DNA from: Olleya sp. Hel_I_94
GTDB lineage: Bacteria; Bacteroidota; Bacteroidia; Flavobacteriales; Flavobacteriaceae
Direction: 5' to 3'
DNA length: 64,000 bases
NCBI RefSeq assembly: GCF_007827365.1
Contig: NZ_VISI01000002.1
Location: forward strand, 5,001 to 69,000
Shown here one piece after another: positions 28,801 to 39,258 of this stretch (its first letter is position 1; each line of letters begins with the position of its first letter). The translations under genes were made by a program, and so were the position numbers. The notes beneath the pieces are model-generated. The model was given only the letters and a program-made list of their open reading frames with translations, was not told the origin of the DNA and ran no database searches.

Positions 28801-30360
28801 TTATTCAGCTTTATCAACTATAATTCTTGATGATCTATTGGCTAGTTCCCAAGCAGTATAAAATACTAATCGAGTTCTGTTTTCTAATAAATCGTATTCT
28901 ATCTTATCTGGTGTATCACTTGGTCTATGGTAATCATCGTGCGTTCCGTTAAAGTAAAATATAACTGGAATATTATTTTTAGCAAAATTATAATGATCAG
29001 ATCTGTAGTAAAATCTGTTAGGATCATTATCATCATTATAAGTATAATCTAATTCTACCTTAGCATACTTTGTATTCATCTCTTCAGAGATCTCATGAAG
29101 CTCTGTGCTTAATTTATCACTACCAATTAAGTAGATGTAATTACGGTCTCCTGTTTTACGTTTAGGGTCAACACGACCTATCATATCTATATTTAAATTA
29201 GCAACAGTGTTAGCTAATGGAAAAATAGGATCGTTATCTGTATAATGCTGACTTCCTAATAAGCCTTTTTCTTCACCAGTTACATTTAAAAATACTATAG
29301 ATCGTTTTGGACCATGTCCATCTTTTTTAGCTTTAGCAAAAGCTTCTGCAATTTCTAAGACAGCTACAGTACCAGAACCATCATCATCTGCGCCATTATA
29401 AACTTCTCCATCTTTTACACCTTCGTGGTCTAAGTGAGCAGATACCACAATATACTCATCTGGTTTTTCCGTACCTCTAATTATAGCAGCAACATTCTCA
29501 GAAGATAAATCTTTAGAGTTATTAGTAAAGTCTAAATCTAAGTTAGCTTTAACTATCTTATTTTTAAATGAAGCATCAAAAGTTCTTACATCTTCATTAA
29601 AAATAGCTTTAGTCGTTTCAGTATTGACTAAAAAGTAAAACATGTCTTTATCATTGCCAGCTAAAGTCATTCTACCACTAGAAGCTCCAAAACGTAGTGC
29701 AGCCATAGCAAAGACTTCTGGGTTATAATATAAAACAGCTTTTGCTCCTTTTTTTTTAGCTAAATCGCGTTTTAATGCAAATTCTTGTCTAAAATTAGAC
29801 CAATTTGAAGACTCTTTAGTTCCTGATATTACATATGTACCATCACTATTTTTAGGTTCTCCGCTTACAAAAAAGACAACTTTACCTTTTATGTCTATGT
29901 TGTCGTAGTTAGAAAATTTATCATCTTCAATACCGTAACCTAAATTTACAATTTCAGTAGCTTTTAATTTGCTTGTTTCCATTGGGTTGATAGAAACAAA
30001 ATCCTCTAAATTTTTTAATGACTTTTCATTAATAGTTAATGCAACATCTGGCTTAGATTGCACCTTTAATGGTACATCTTGAAAATAGTTTCCATCGCTT
30101 TTTGCAGCTGGAACACCATATTTAATGTAATGTTCTTTTAAAAAGTTGATTGCTTTTTTCTGTCCTTCAGCACCAGTTTCTCTACCTTCAAATTCATCAG
30201 ATGCAAAAGTGTACAATGATGTTTTTAGGTCTTCTTGTGTGATTGTTTGTCCGTAGACAACAGGATCTACAACTTTAGTGCTTGTTTCGCTGCCTTTCTG
30301 AGAGCTTCCACAGGCCACAAATAATAAACTTAATGTGGCGATTGAGAATGTTGATTTCAT
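28801..30360 (-). CDS. M28-family metallopeptidase lipoprotein
   Basis: 519 residues. A lipobox LLFVACGSS anchors it to a membrane. After a PA-like inserted region, the M28 catalytic part begins with AHLDHEGVKDGEVYNGADDDGSG (metal ligands His and Asp) followed by NVTGEEKGLLGS (catalytic Glu) and a late YYRSDHYNF with the final histidine. M28 enzymes are di-zinc aminopeptidases or carboxypeptidases. All ligand-bearing motifs are intact. It is monocistronic with its own promoter and terminator. Confidence 0.93.
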   Translation of the reverse strand: MKSTFSIATLSLLFVACGSSQKGSETSTKVVDPVVYGQTITQEDLKTSLYTFASDEFEGRETGAEGQKKAINFLKEHYIKYGVPAAKSDGNYFQDVPLKVQSKPDVALTINEKSLKNLEDFVSINPMETSKLKATEIVNLGYGIEDDKFSNYDNIDIKGKVVFFVSGEPKNSDGTYVISGTKESSNWSNFRQEFALKRDLAKKKGAKAVLYYNPEVFAMAALRFGASSGRMTLAGNDKDMFYFLVNTETTKAIFNEDVRTFDASFKNKIVKANLDLDFTNNSKDLSSENVAAIIRGTEKPDEYIVVSAHLDHEGVKDGEVYNGADDDGSGTVAVLEIAEAFAKAKKDGHGPKRSIVFLNVTGEEKGLLGSQHYTDNDPIFPLANTVANLNIDMIGRVDPKRKTGDRNYIYLIGSDKLSTELHEISEEMNTKYAKVELDYTYNDDNDPNRFYYRSDHYNFAKNNIPVIFYFNGTHDDYHRPSDTPDKIEYDLLENRTRLVFYTAWELANRSSRIIVDKAE

Positions 30361-30391
30361 TAATGGTAAATGATTTAAGTAGTTATACCTT

Positions 30392-30399
30392 CAAAAATA
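30392..30399 (-). promoter_or_regulatory. -7 element of the M28 peptidase gene
   Basis: TATTTTTG on the minus strand, 31 bp before the start codon, matching TAnnTTTG. Confidence 0.5.
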
Positions 30400-30571
30400 C
30401 AAGAAAAATTAACTTAATATTAAGTTTACCTTGATTTTAAGATATAATTAGGAAACTATAAATCGTCACGTTTTACAAAGTTGACTTGCTAATTTTGCAA
30501 ATGTCAGTTTTTCTAAAAATTAATGGAATAAACATTTATGATTACAGCCTAGCTGTATATTTTGCAGAATA

Positions 30572-30607
30572 AATTAAGTGTAAAAAATATATTTTTTACA
30601 CTTAATT
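30572..30607. repeat. Perfect 36-bp palindrome
   Basis: AATTAAGTGTAAAAAATA followed at once by its exact reverse complement, with no loop. It lies in the 357-bp gap between the M28 peptidase promoter and a small membrane protein gene. There is no coding sequence nearby on it. Confidence 0.75.
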
Positions 30608-30611
30608 GAAT

Positions 30612-30653
30612 AAACACTAATATGTAAGTGGATAATACTTATTATTAGTGTTT
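30612..30653 (-). terminator. Hairpin after the DUF3108 operon
   Basis: Arms AAACACTAATA and TATTAGTGTTT with inner AAGT/ACTT pairing. It lies 65 bp past the stop codon of the small membrane protein gene, next to the 36-bp palindrome. T tracts are short, so termination is only likely. Confidence 0.45.
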
Positions 30654-30717
30654 TTATAAGCTAGATTTATATCCATTTAACATTTTAAATCAAATGGAAT
30701 TAATCTAATATTTTTAC

Positions 30718-31047
30718 TTAATCAATAATGATTAAATCTTCTAATTCTTCTTTAGCTTCTTCTTGTCTTTGTTGTTCAAGTTCTTTCAACTCTTTTGTAT
30801 CTCCGACTTCTTTAACACTAAAAATAGATTTATAGGTTGCAAGTGCTAGAGCTATTATAGTTATTAAAAAAACAACTTGTATGACATGTGTTGGTTCTTG
30901 ATTTTTCTTGGATTTAAAAAATGCTAATAGTCCAAAAGCAAGTGCAAGGATAGCTGGAATAAACGATAATTTATATAGTGGTAAGACTGAAAGAATTACA
31001 GCTAATACAGCAAAAATTAATCCTAATATTATACTTATTTTTCTCAT
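30718..31047 (-). CDS. Small membrane protein of unknown function
   Basis: 109 residues with three hydrophobic segments (ISIILGLIFAVLAVILSVLPL, FIPAILALAFGLLAFF, VIQVVFLITIIALALATY) and an acidic, glutamate-rich C-terminal tail (KELEQQRQEEAKEELEDLIIID). The stop-to-start gap from the DUF3108 gene is 4 bp, so they are co-transcribed. I recognise no functional family. Confidence 0.7.
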   Translation of the reverse strand: MRKISIILGLIFAVLAVILSVLPLYKLSFIPAILALAFGLLAFFKSKKNQEPTHVIQVVFLITIIALALATYKSIFSVKEVGDTKELKELEQQRQEEAKEELEDLIIID

Positions 31048-31051
31048 GATG

Positions 31052-31843
31052 TTAGTTTTTTAATCCAGTCGCAGATTTTATTTTTAACTCACCACTTCCA
31101 ACAGCTATTTTAAATTTAGCATACACAGGTATTTTGTTGTCGTCAGCAGTTAACCAAAGTAAATTGGCATTGTTTCCTTTTAAAAAGTTGTTACCTGCAA
31201 CGCTAATGGCTAGTTTATAACATTCTTTTTTACCAATAGCAGTATTAATAGTTTCTTTAGCAAGTAAAGTAAAGCTAAGTTTGGTCATTTTATTATCAAA
31301 TAAGACTGTAAAAGAGTCTGAAGCACCTATTGGAGCTTTATTGATATCTAAGGTTCTAATTTTATAAATCGTAGAGACAATATCTCTAGTATTTCCATTT
31401 ATTTTTACATTATTATTTTGATCCCAAAAACCTGTTTTAGTTTTTTTAGTCTTTTTTCTAATTAAGCTTTCTACAAGATTAGCTTTATGGTTGTACTTAT
31501 ATTTTACAAATTTGTAATAACCACCTTCATTAATCTCTCTGTTATATAAATACGGAGTGACAGTTCTAGGGTTTACATAGCTTTCATATAGATCTCTAAT
31601 TTTAAAATAACTATCAAAATCACTATAGGTAGTGGCAGTACATTTTAAATGTAATAAAGTTGCGCTACTAGTCTTCATTTCGCTAGTTTCCATCTTAACT
31701 TCTGCTATATCTGTTAATATTCCAGACATATTGTAAGAGGCAGCAAAAGTTAACTTTTCTCCAGCTTTAAAAGCTTTATTATCTTGAGCTTGCAAAAAAC
31801 TGAAGGTTACAAATGCTAGTAATAATGTTAATTTAAATTTCAT
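31052..31843 (-). CDS. DUF3108-family exported protein
   Basis: 263 residues with a signal peptide (MKFKLTLLLAFVTFSFLQAQ). The body, with FKAGEKLTFAASYNMSGILTDIAEVKME and the late AKFKIAVGSGELKIKSATG, matches DUF3108, a periplasmic beta-barrel-like domain of unknown role. It is the first gene of a two-gene unit with a small membrane protein. Confidence 0.82.
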   Translation of the reverse strand: MKFKLTLLLAFVTFSFLQAQDNKAFKAGEKLTFAASYNMSGILTDIAEVKMETSEMKTSSATLLHLKCTATTYSDFDSYFKIRDLYESYVNPRTVTPYLYNREINEGGYYKFVKYKYNHKANLVESLIRKKTKKTKTGFWDQNNNVKINGNTRDIVSTIYKIRTLDINKAPIGASDSFTVLFDNKMTKLSFTLLAKETINTAIGKKECYKLAISVAGNNFLKGNNANLLWLTADDNKIPVYAKFKIAVGSGELKIKSATGLKN

Positions 31844-31862
31844 AAAAAGGTTATTTATTTGT

Positions 31863-31870
31863 CAAAGATA
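31863..31870 (-). promoter_or_regulatory. -7 element of the DUF3108 operon
   Basis: TATCTTTG on the minus strand, 19 bp before the start codon. Confidence 0.55.
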
Positions 31871-31962
31871 TAACTTAACATTAATTGTGCCGAAATTATT
31901 GTCCTAATTTAATATAGTTGTTAAACCTTTTGAAAACCATGCTACTGTATTAGTCTATTTTG

Positions 31963-31970
31963 TACTTTTG
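31963..31970 (+). promoter_or_regulatory. -7 element of the metal cluster
   Basis: TACTTTTG, perfect TAnnTTTG match, ending only 4 nt before the GTG start codon of the first gene. Confidence 0.55.
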
Positions 31971-31974
31971 TGAC

Positions 31975-32385
31975 GTGATTAAAAAAGCGTTACATAAAAT
32001 AGGATCTGCATTAATGGCATTAGTGGTGTTGTTGTCAACACTGTCTTTTACTGTTGAAAGCCATTATTGCGGAGATCATTTAGTAGATGTTGCTGTTTTT
32101 ACCAAAGCAAAAAAATGCGGTACTCCTGTGGATACTGATAAAAACGTGGTTTTAAAAAAATCATGTTGTAAGGATGTTGTTAAAATTATTAAAGGTCAAG
32201 ACCAACTAAAGTTAAATAGTTTTAACGATTTAGATGTTGCTAATCAATTTTTGATAACCTCTTTTGTTTTTACTTATTTTCATTTGTTTGAAAGTCTTCC
32301 AAAACAAATCATTCCACATAAAAATTATTCTCCTCCCAACTTGGTTATAGATTACCAGGTACTTCACGACGTATTTGTTATTTGA
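31975..32385 (+). CDS. HYC_CC_PP-family protein, first gene of metal cluster
   Basis: 136 residues from the GTG at 31975; a TTG at 31960 would overlap the promoter. An N-terminal hydrophobic segment (ALMALVVLLSTLSF) acts as signal or anchor. The family's three marks are present: HYCG at residues 30-33, a CC pair at 64-65 in KKSCCKD, and a Pro pair in NYSPPN near the C terminus. Members sit beside TonB receptors and heavy-metal domains and are thought to handle metal ions; none is biochemically defined to my knowledge. It is the first of four same-strand genes. Confidence 0.8.
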   Translation: MIKKALHKIGSALMALVVLLSTLSFTVESHYCGDHLVDVAVFTKAKKCGTPVDTDKNVVLKKSCCKDVVKIIKGQDQLKLNSFNDLDVANQFLITSFVFTYFHLFESLPKQIIPHKNYSPPNLVIDYQVLHDVFVI

Positions 32386-32453
32386 TAAAAGGCTTTAATT
32401 ATTTCGCTTAAGCGGAAATTATTTAAAGTTAATTTTATTAAATCATATTTATA

Positions 32454-33185
32454 ATGACACATATTTATAAAGTTACAGGTATGACCTGTAATGGCTGTAA
32501 AGCTTCGGTAGAGAAGTCTTTACAATCTTTAAAAGCAGTTGTAGATGTTTCAGTTAATTTAGAGCAATCTGAGGCTGAAATAGACATGACTGAACATATT
32601 TCAATTAAACAATTACAAGACGTATTATCAGATAAGTTTCAAATAAGCGAAGTAAATACTTCTAAAAACCTATTTGATTCTGTTGCTAGTGATCAACATG
32701 ATAAAAGTCAACTAAGACAACTGTTTCCGTTGTTTTTAATCTTCGGTTATATAACAACTGTTGCTATTTTACTAAATCTTAAAGCTTGGGAGTTGTCTAA
32801 CTTTATGTTAGATTTTATGGGCTTATTTTATTTAGTATTTAGTTTTTTTAAATTCTTAGACTTAAAAGGGTTTCCTGAAAGTTTTAAAATGTACGACCCA
32901 TTAGCTAAGGCTATTCCTAAGTATGGTTTAGTTTATCCATTTATCGAGCTGATTTTAGGTTTGTTATTTATTGCTAGAATTCAGATTCCGTTAGCCTTAA
33001 TTATCACAATAGTTGTTTTAGGTATCACAACGTTTGGTGTAATTAAAACTTTGCTAGATAAAAAAACTATTCAATGTGCTTGCTTAGGGACAACGCTTAA
33101 ACTACCAATGACTAAAGCGACCTTTATAGAAAACACCATTATGATACTTATGGCGGTTTGGATGTTAATTAAAATCTATAATTAG
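32454..33185 (+). CDS. Heavy-metal-associated domain fused to MauE/DoxX-like membrane domain
   Basis: 243 residues. The first 70 are an HMA domain with the metal-binding GMTCNGC motif (Cys12 and Cys15). Residues 85-243 hold about four membrane helices of the MauE/DoxX redox-associated type, with a CACLG cysteine pair near 202-204. Fusion of the metal chaperone fold to the membrane domain suggests movement of a thiophilic metal, or electrons, across the inner membrane. The TonB receptor gene follows 2 bp later. Confidence 0.85.
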   Translation: MTHIYKVTGMTCNGCKASVEKSLQSLKAVVDVSVNLEQSEAEIDMTEHISIKQLQDVLSDKFQISEVNTSKNLFDSVASDQHDKSQLRQLFPLFLIFGYITTVAILLNLKAWELSNFMLDFMGLFYLVFSFFKFLDLKGFPESFKMYDPLAKAIPKYGLVYPFIELILGLLFIARIQIPLALIITIVVLGITTFGVIKTLLDKKTIQCACLGTTLKLPMTKATFIENTIMILMAVWMLIKIYN

Positions 33186-33187
33186 TT

Positions 33188-35422
33188 ATGAAAAAATTAT
33201 TGATACTATTTAGCTTTTTTCCAATACTTCTAATCGCACAAGAAAACTTAACAGGTACCATTTATGACGCTAGTCAAGGTGATGCAAAACAACCTTTATT
33301 TGGTGCTAATCTAATTTGGTCTGGCACTAGTGTAGGTACAGCTACAGATATTGATGGTAATTTTAGTTTGCCATTTGTAGAGAGTACTAATGATTTGATA
33401 ATAAGTTATGTTGGGTTTAAATCTGACACAATAACTATAACGTCTTCAAATCCAATTAAACATGTTTTAGAGCCTACCAACAACCTTGATGAAGTTTTTG
33501 TGCAATCCAGAAAGGTAGCGACTTCAAGATCTTATTTAAAAGCTCAAAACACACTATTGGTAAGTAGTGACGAGCTTTTAAAAGCTGCTTGTTGTAATCT
33601 GTCGGAAAGCTTTGAAACTAACCCATCCATTGATGTCAATTTTAGTGATGCTGTTACAGGTACCAAACAAATAAAAATGCTAGGTCTTTCTAGTCCTTAT
33701 ATATTAATTGCTACAGAAAATATTCCTGCAATTAGAGGTGCTTCTCAAGCTTTTGGTCTTAGTTTTATTCCGGGTACTTGGGTAGAAAGTATTCAAATTA
33801 CTAAAGGCGCAGGAAGTGTGGTTAATGGATTTGAAAGTATAGCTGGTCAGATTAATGCAGAGTTAGTTAAGCCTTCAACAGACAATAAATTTTTTGTTAA
33901 TTTATATGGTGCAAGTAGTACACGATTAGAATTAAATACGCATTTTAATACTAAAATTAGTGATAAAGTTAGTACTGGTTTGTATTTGCATGGTAATACA
34001 CATCAAGAAAAACATGATGTAAACAACGACGGATTTTTAGACATGCCTTTATATAATCAGGTAAATGTTATGAATCGTTGGCAATATACTAATCCAGAAA
34101 AAGGGTTAGTAACATTTGTTAATTTAAGGTATTTGGATGATAGTAAACAGTCAGGTCAACTTAACTTTAATCCTGATACAGATAAACTAACCACTAATGC
34201 TTGGGGAAGCGAGATAGATACAAAACGCTATGAGATTTCTACTAAGTTAGGGTATGTAAATCCAGAAATACCTTGGCAAAGTTTAGGTGTACAATTTGCT
34301 TTTAGTAATCATAAACAAGAATCTTATTTTGGTTTAAATGAATATAATATTGAACATACCAGTATATATTCTAACATTATTTATAACTCAATTATAGACG
34401 ACTCTAGGCACAAGATTAAAACTGGTATAAATTACACTTATGATGATTACAATGAGTATGCTATTCAACAAGATTTTGAAAGAACTGAACGTTCTTTTGG
34501 TGGGTTTTTTGAATATTCGTTTGACGATTTAGAATACTTTACCATGACTGCAGGTCTGCGTGTGGATACTCATAATTTGTTAGGCGAGTTTATTACACCA
34601 AGACTACATATGCGATATTCACCTTGGAGTAAGTCTGCAATCAGAGCCTCTGTAGGTAGAGGTAAGCGTAGTGCTAATATATTTACTGAAAATCAAAATT
34701 TATTTGCCTCTTCGCGTGAATTTTCAATTTTAAATACCAACGGAACCATTTATGGTTTAGATCCAGAAATAGCATGGAACTATGGTGTATCTTATTTACA
34801 AGGGTTTAACCTTTTTGGAAGACAAGCCGATGTGACTTTAGATTTTTACCGTACAGATTTTCAAAATCAAGTTGTTGTTGATTTAGAGAATAGTCAAGAA
34901 GTAAATTTTTATAATTTAGAAGGAGATAGCTATGCTAATAGTTTTCAGGCCGAATTTAACTACAACGTATTTGAGCATTTTAATTTAAGGACTGCTTATA
35001 AATATTACGATGTAAAAACACAGTATAAATCAGGAAAGTTAATTAAGCCACTTACACCTAAACATAGGTTGTTTGCTAACGCTTCGTATGAAACCATTAT
35101 TAAAAATAATAGTAACTGGAAGTTTGATTTAACCTATAACTGGTTAAGCGAGCAAAGGTTTCCTTCAACATTAAATAATCCTATTCAATATAAAATAGAG
35201 GATTATTCTAAGTCAATCGGAACTTTAAACGCACAAATAACTAGAGTGTTTTCTCCAAAATTCGAAGTATATTTAGGAGGAGAAAACATTACAAATTTAA
35301 GACAGGATAATCCTATAATTAGTGCAGACAATCCATTTGGAACAAGATTTGATACCAACTTTGTATATGGACCAATATTTGGTAGCATGTATTATGCAGG
35401 ATTAAGATATAAATTAAAATAA
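33188..35422 (+). CDS. TonB-dependent receptor of the metal cluster
   Basis: 744 residues: signal (MKKLLILFSFFPILLIAQ), CarboxypepD_reg-like domain about 20-100, plug about 110-240, and a C-terminal barrel ending in aromatic AGLRYKLK. An unusual cysteine pair, AACCNLSESFE (Cys135/136), lies at the start of the plug. Its neighbours are an HMA-fused membrane protein and a secreted HMA protein, so the likely cargo is a metal or metal complex, probably copper-like; the exact ion is not shown. Confidence 0.9.
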   Translation: MKKLLILFSFFPILLIAQENLTGTIYDASQGDAKQPLFGANLIWSGTSVGTATDIDGNFSLPFVESTNDLIISYVGFKSDTITITSSNPIKHVLEPTNNLDEVFVQSRKVATSRSYLKAQNTLLVSSDELLKAACCNLSESFETNPSIDVNFSDAVTGTKQIKMLGLSSPYILIATENIPAIRGASQAFGLSFIPGTWVESIQITKGAGSVVNGFESIAGQINAELVKPSTDNKFFVNLYGASSTRLELNTHFNTKISDKVSTGLYLHGNTHQEKHDVNNDGFLDMPLYNQVNVMNRWQYTNPEKGLVTFVNLRYLDDSKQSGQLNFNPDTDKLTTNAWGSEIDTKRYEISTKLGYVNPEIPWQSLGVQFAFSNHKQESYFGLNEYNIEHTSIYSNIIYNSIIDDSRHKIKTGINYTYDDYNEYAIQQDFERTERSFGGFFEYSFDDLEYFTMTAGLRVDTHNLLGEFITPRLHMRYSPWSKSAIRASVGRGKRSANIFTENQNLFASSREFSILNTNGTIYGLDPEIAWNYGVSYLQGFNLFGRQADVTLDFYRTDFQNQVVVDLENSQEVNFYNLEGDSYANSFQAEFNYNVFEHFNLRTAYKYYDVKTQYKSGKLIKPLTPKHRLFANASYETIIKNNSNWKFDLTYNWLSEQRFPSTLNNPIQYKIEDYSKSIGTLNAQITRVFSPKFEVYLGGENITNLRQDNPIISADNPFGTRFDTNFVYGPIFGSMYYAGLRYKLK

Positions 35423-35434
35423 AACCAATATAAA

Positions 35435-35791
35435 ATGAAAAAACTAGTATTAGTATTAATAATGATTGCATCAACAGTAAGTTTTGCACAAGACAAAAAC
35501 AAAAGAGAAAGTTTAGAAGTTGATGGTGTTTGCATGATGTGCAAATCAAGAATCGAAAAAGCATGTTTTAAAACCAAAGGTGTTAAAAGTGCTATTTGGA
35601 ATGTCGAAACGCATGAGTTAAAATTAATTTTTGACGAAAATAAAACAAGTTTAAAAACTATCGAGCAAAATGTATTAGCTGTAGGTCATGATACAAAAGA
35701 CTATAAAGCAACAGATGAAGCTTATGGTTCTGTGCATGATTGTTGTAAATACAGGGATGAAGAGGTTAAGGATGATCACAAAAATGATTAA
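35435..35791 (+). CDS. Exported heavy-metal-associated (HMA) domain protein
   Basis: 118 residues. A signal peptide (MKKLVLVLIMIASTVSFAQ) puts it in the periplasm. The HMA-like fold carries CMMC (Cys33, Cys36) in place of the usual GMTCxxC, a further Cys44, and an extra HDCC motif (101-104) before an acidic tail. It is the last gene of the cluster, 12 bp after the TonB receptor, and ends in a strong terminator. It is probably a periplasmic metal carrier. Confidence 0.85.
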   Translation: MKKLVLVLIMIASTVSFAQDKNKRESLEVDGVCMMCKSRIEKACFKTKGVKSAIWNVETHELKLIFDENKTSLKTIEQNVLAVGHDTKDYKATDEAYGSVHDCCKYRDEEVKDDHKND

Positions 35792-35806
35792 TCATAATTA
35801 ATTGAA

Positions 35807-35842
35807 ATAAAAAAAACGCCTGCAATTTGCAGGCGTTTTTTT
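35807..35842. terminator. Bidirectional terminator of the metal cluster
   Basis: AAAACGCCTGCAA / TTGCAGGCGTTTT perfect hairpin with A and T runs, between convergent genes. Confidence 0.9.
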
Positions 35843-35867
35843 ATTACTTATTTAGTAATGTATAATT

Positions 35868-37295
35868 TTACTTATTAATTAAACCTAATAACTCAGTTTC
35901 CATCATAACATCAAACATATTAGCTTTAGGGTTAACAATTATAGCATTTTTGTCTACTATAAATATTTTGTTAACGGGTTTAAGTGACAGAAGTTCAATT
36001 GCATCCTCAACGTTTTCAAAATGATACTCGTTGGTTAAACTAAAGTTATTACGTCGTAAAATTTCGGCTTGCTCTCTGCTACTTATTTTATTAATAGAAA
36101 TAGCAATAATATCAAACTCAGGGTATTTTTTTTGAAGATCGTTTGCACGCTCATGAGAAACTTTTAAGTGATATCTATCTTTAGCATCCCAAAAATAAAT
36201 GATGGATGGTTTAGTAATAATATCCTTTAAGTGTTTAGTTTCTTCATTTTTATTAATCACCATTAAATCAGGAATCACTTGACCTGGCTTTAAAAGTTTA
36301 TAAGAGTTGACTAGCTTAGTCGCTTTAAATTTTTGTTCATTATTAGTGCTTTTTGCTTGAAACGATTTTAATAACGTATCATAATCATCTACACTTTTTG
36401 AAGCATTAATAAACTTAATCATGTTGTAATATAACAATCTGTTTTTAATAAAGGTGTCAGATACCTTTTGCTCTATTAATGATAGCTTATCTAAATTATA
36501 ATCTAGAGATTGGTTGTTGTAAGTATCGTCTTGTGAGTGTTTAAAGTGCTCTTGTAAGGCTATGTTGTTAAAATGAAACCTTAAAAAGGATACATAAGGT
36601 CTGTAATCTTTTAATAGCTTGTTGTTATAATCAATATCAGATCTAAAGTCAAAAAAGTCACTTGGTAGATTGTTAAAAATAGCTTCTTCATTTTGGCTAT
36701 AATTAATAAACGGATAGGCTTCTTTACTATAATAATAATTGTAATCTATATTGGCTCTAGCATAAGCATCAAAAAGCTCAGTAGTTTTATGCTTGTCATT
36801 AAATTTGGAAAGCTTATCTAATTTATTTTGTCTAATTTGAGAAAGCTTAGCTTCAAATGCTTTAGGTTCTAATTGACTTATTTTTAAAATTTCTTGTTCT
36901 TGTTGTTCTGTTTCTAAAAACAAATCCATCAGGTAATTGTTTTCCTTTTCTCCAATACCATTAAAAACTAAAGACTCATCAAATTCCTTAGTATTAACTC
37001 TTACCATAATACTATCTAGAGGCTGTATTAAAAAGGACTGAGACTCTTTACCATCGTAAAAACTAAATAATCCAGGCTCAAAGTCATCAAAAACATATTT
37101 AAAACGATTATTACTATCTAAAAACACTGTATCAATAATCTCAGAAGATTTAAAAATGATAATATAATTGGTGCTTGGGTTAATAATTTCGCCTCCAAAA
37201 AATGCAGTATTATCCTTTAATGTCTTCTTATCTTTTTTACAAGAAAACATGACGCTAGAGCAAAGTAAAAGATAAATAAATAGTCTTGTATACAT
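35868..37295 (-). CDS. Thioredoxin-fold lipoprotein without active-site cysteines
   Basis: 475 residues from the ATG at 37293-37295, where a lipoprotein signal (LLLCSSVMFSC) begins. Residues 30-100 look like a DUF4369-type N-terminal beta domain, the middle is helical, and the last 150 are a TlpA/AhpC-like thioredoxin fold. The usual WCxxC is replaced by FWDAKDRYHLKV; after the lipobox there is no cysteine at all in the protein. So it cannot be a disulfide reductase of the ordinary kind and may be a binding or scaffold protein. No close partner gene is apparent. Confidence 0.75.
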   Translation of the reverse strand: MYTRLFIYLLLCSSVMFSCKKDKKTLKDNTAFFGGEIINPSTNYIIIFKSSEIIDTVFLDSNNRFKYVFDDFEPGLFSFYDGKESQSFLIQPLDSIMVRVNTKEFDESLVFNGIGEKENNYLMDLFLETEQQEQEILKISQLEPKAFEAKLSQIRQNKLDKLSKFNDKHKTTELFDAYARANIDYNYYYSKEAYPFINYSQNEEAIFNNLPSDFFDFRSDIDYNNKLLKDYRPYVSFLRFHFNNIALQEHFKHSQDDTYNNQSLDYNLDKLSLIEQKVSDTFIKNRLLYYNMIKFINASKSVDDYDTLLKSFQAKSTNNEQKFKATKLVNSYKLLKPGQVIPDLMVINKNEETKHLKDIITKPSIIYFWDAKDRYHLKVSHERANDLQKKYPEFDIIAISINKISSREQAEILRRNNFSLTNEYHFENVEDAIELLSLKPVNKIFIVDKNAIIVNPKANMFDVMMETELLGLINK

Positions 37296-37374
37296 ATGGT
37301 AATTAATAAGGGCAAAAAATTTTACAAACAAAAATATGTTTTGCGAAAGAGTTCTCGTGTTAAGGCGTTGTTAA

Positions 37375-39069
<1,695 letters not shown>

Positions 39070-39096
39070 TAATTATAAAATTTTATTTACATATTT

Positions 39097-39131
39097 AAAA
39101 AGCCTTCAGATCTCTCTGAAGGCTTTTTTTT
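39097..39131 (+). terminator. Intrinsic terminator of the ABC-F gene
   Basis: AAAAAGCCTTCAGA / TCTGAAGGCTTTTT arms with a TCTC loop and long T run. Confidence 0.9.
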
Positions 39132-39207
39132 ATTGGTTTTTTTTCATATTTATGAATCAATAGTTTTAGTTAATCATGTGTTAAATAGAAAAATTTAAAA
39201 ACCGACA

Positions 39208-39240
39208 TTTAAGTTCTCTCGTAAATAGATCGAACTTAAA
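39208..39240 (+). promoter_or_regulatory. Inverted repeat upstream of the fasciclin gene
   Basis: Perfect 9-bp arms TTTAAGTTC and GAACTTAAA, 15 bp apart, ending 18 bp before the fasciclin ATG. It could be an operator or a leader hairpin. Confidence 0.4.
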
Positions 39241-39258
39241 AACCAAAACAATAAAATT

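Noticed and set aside
32454..33185. Full mercury-transport operon
   Set aside because: No merR, merA or merP motif is present; the HMA and MauE domains alone do not identify the metal.
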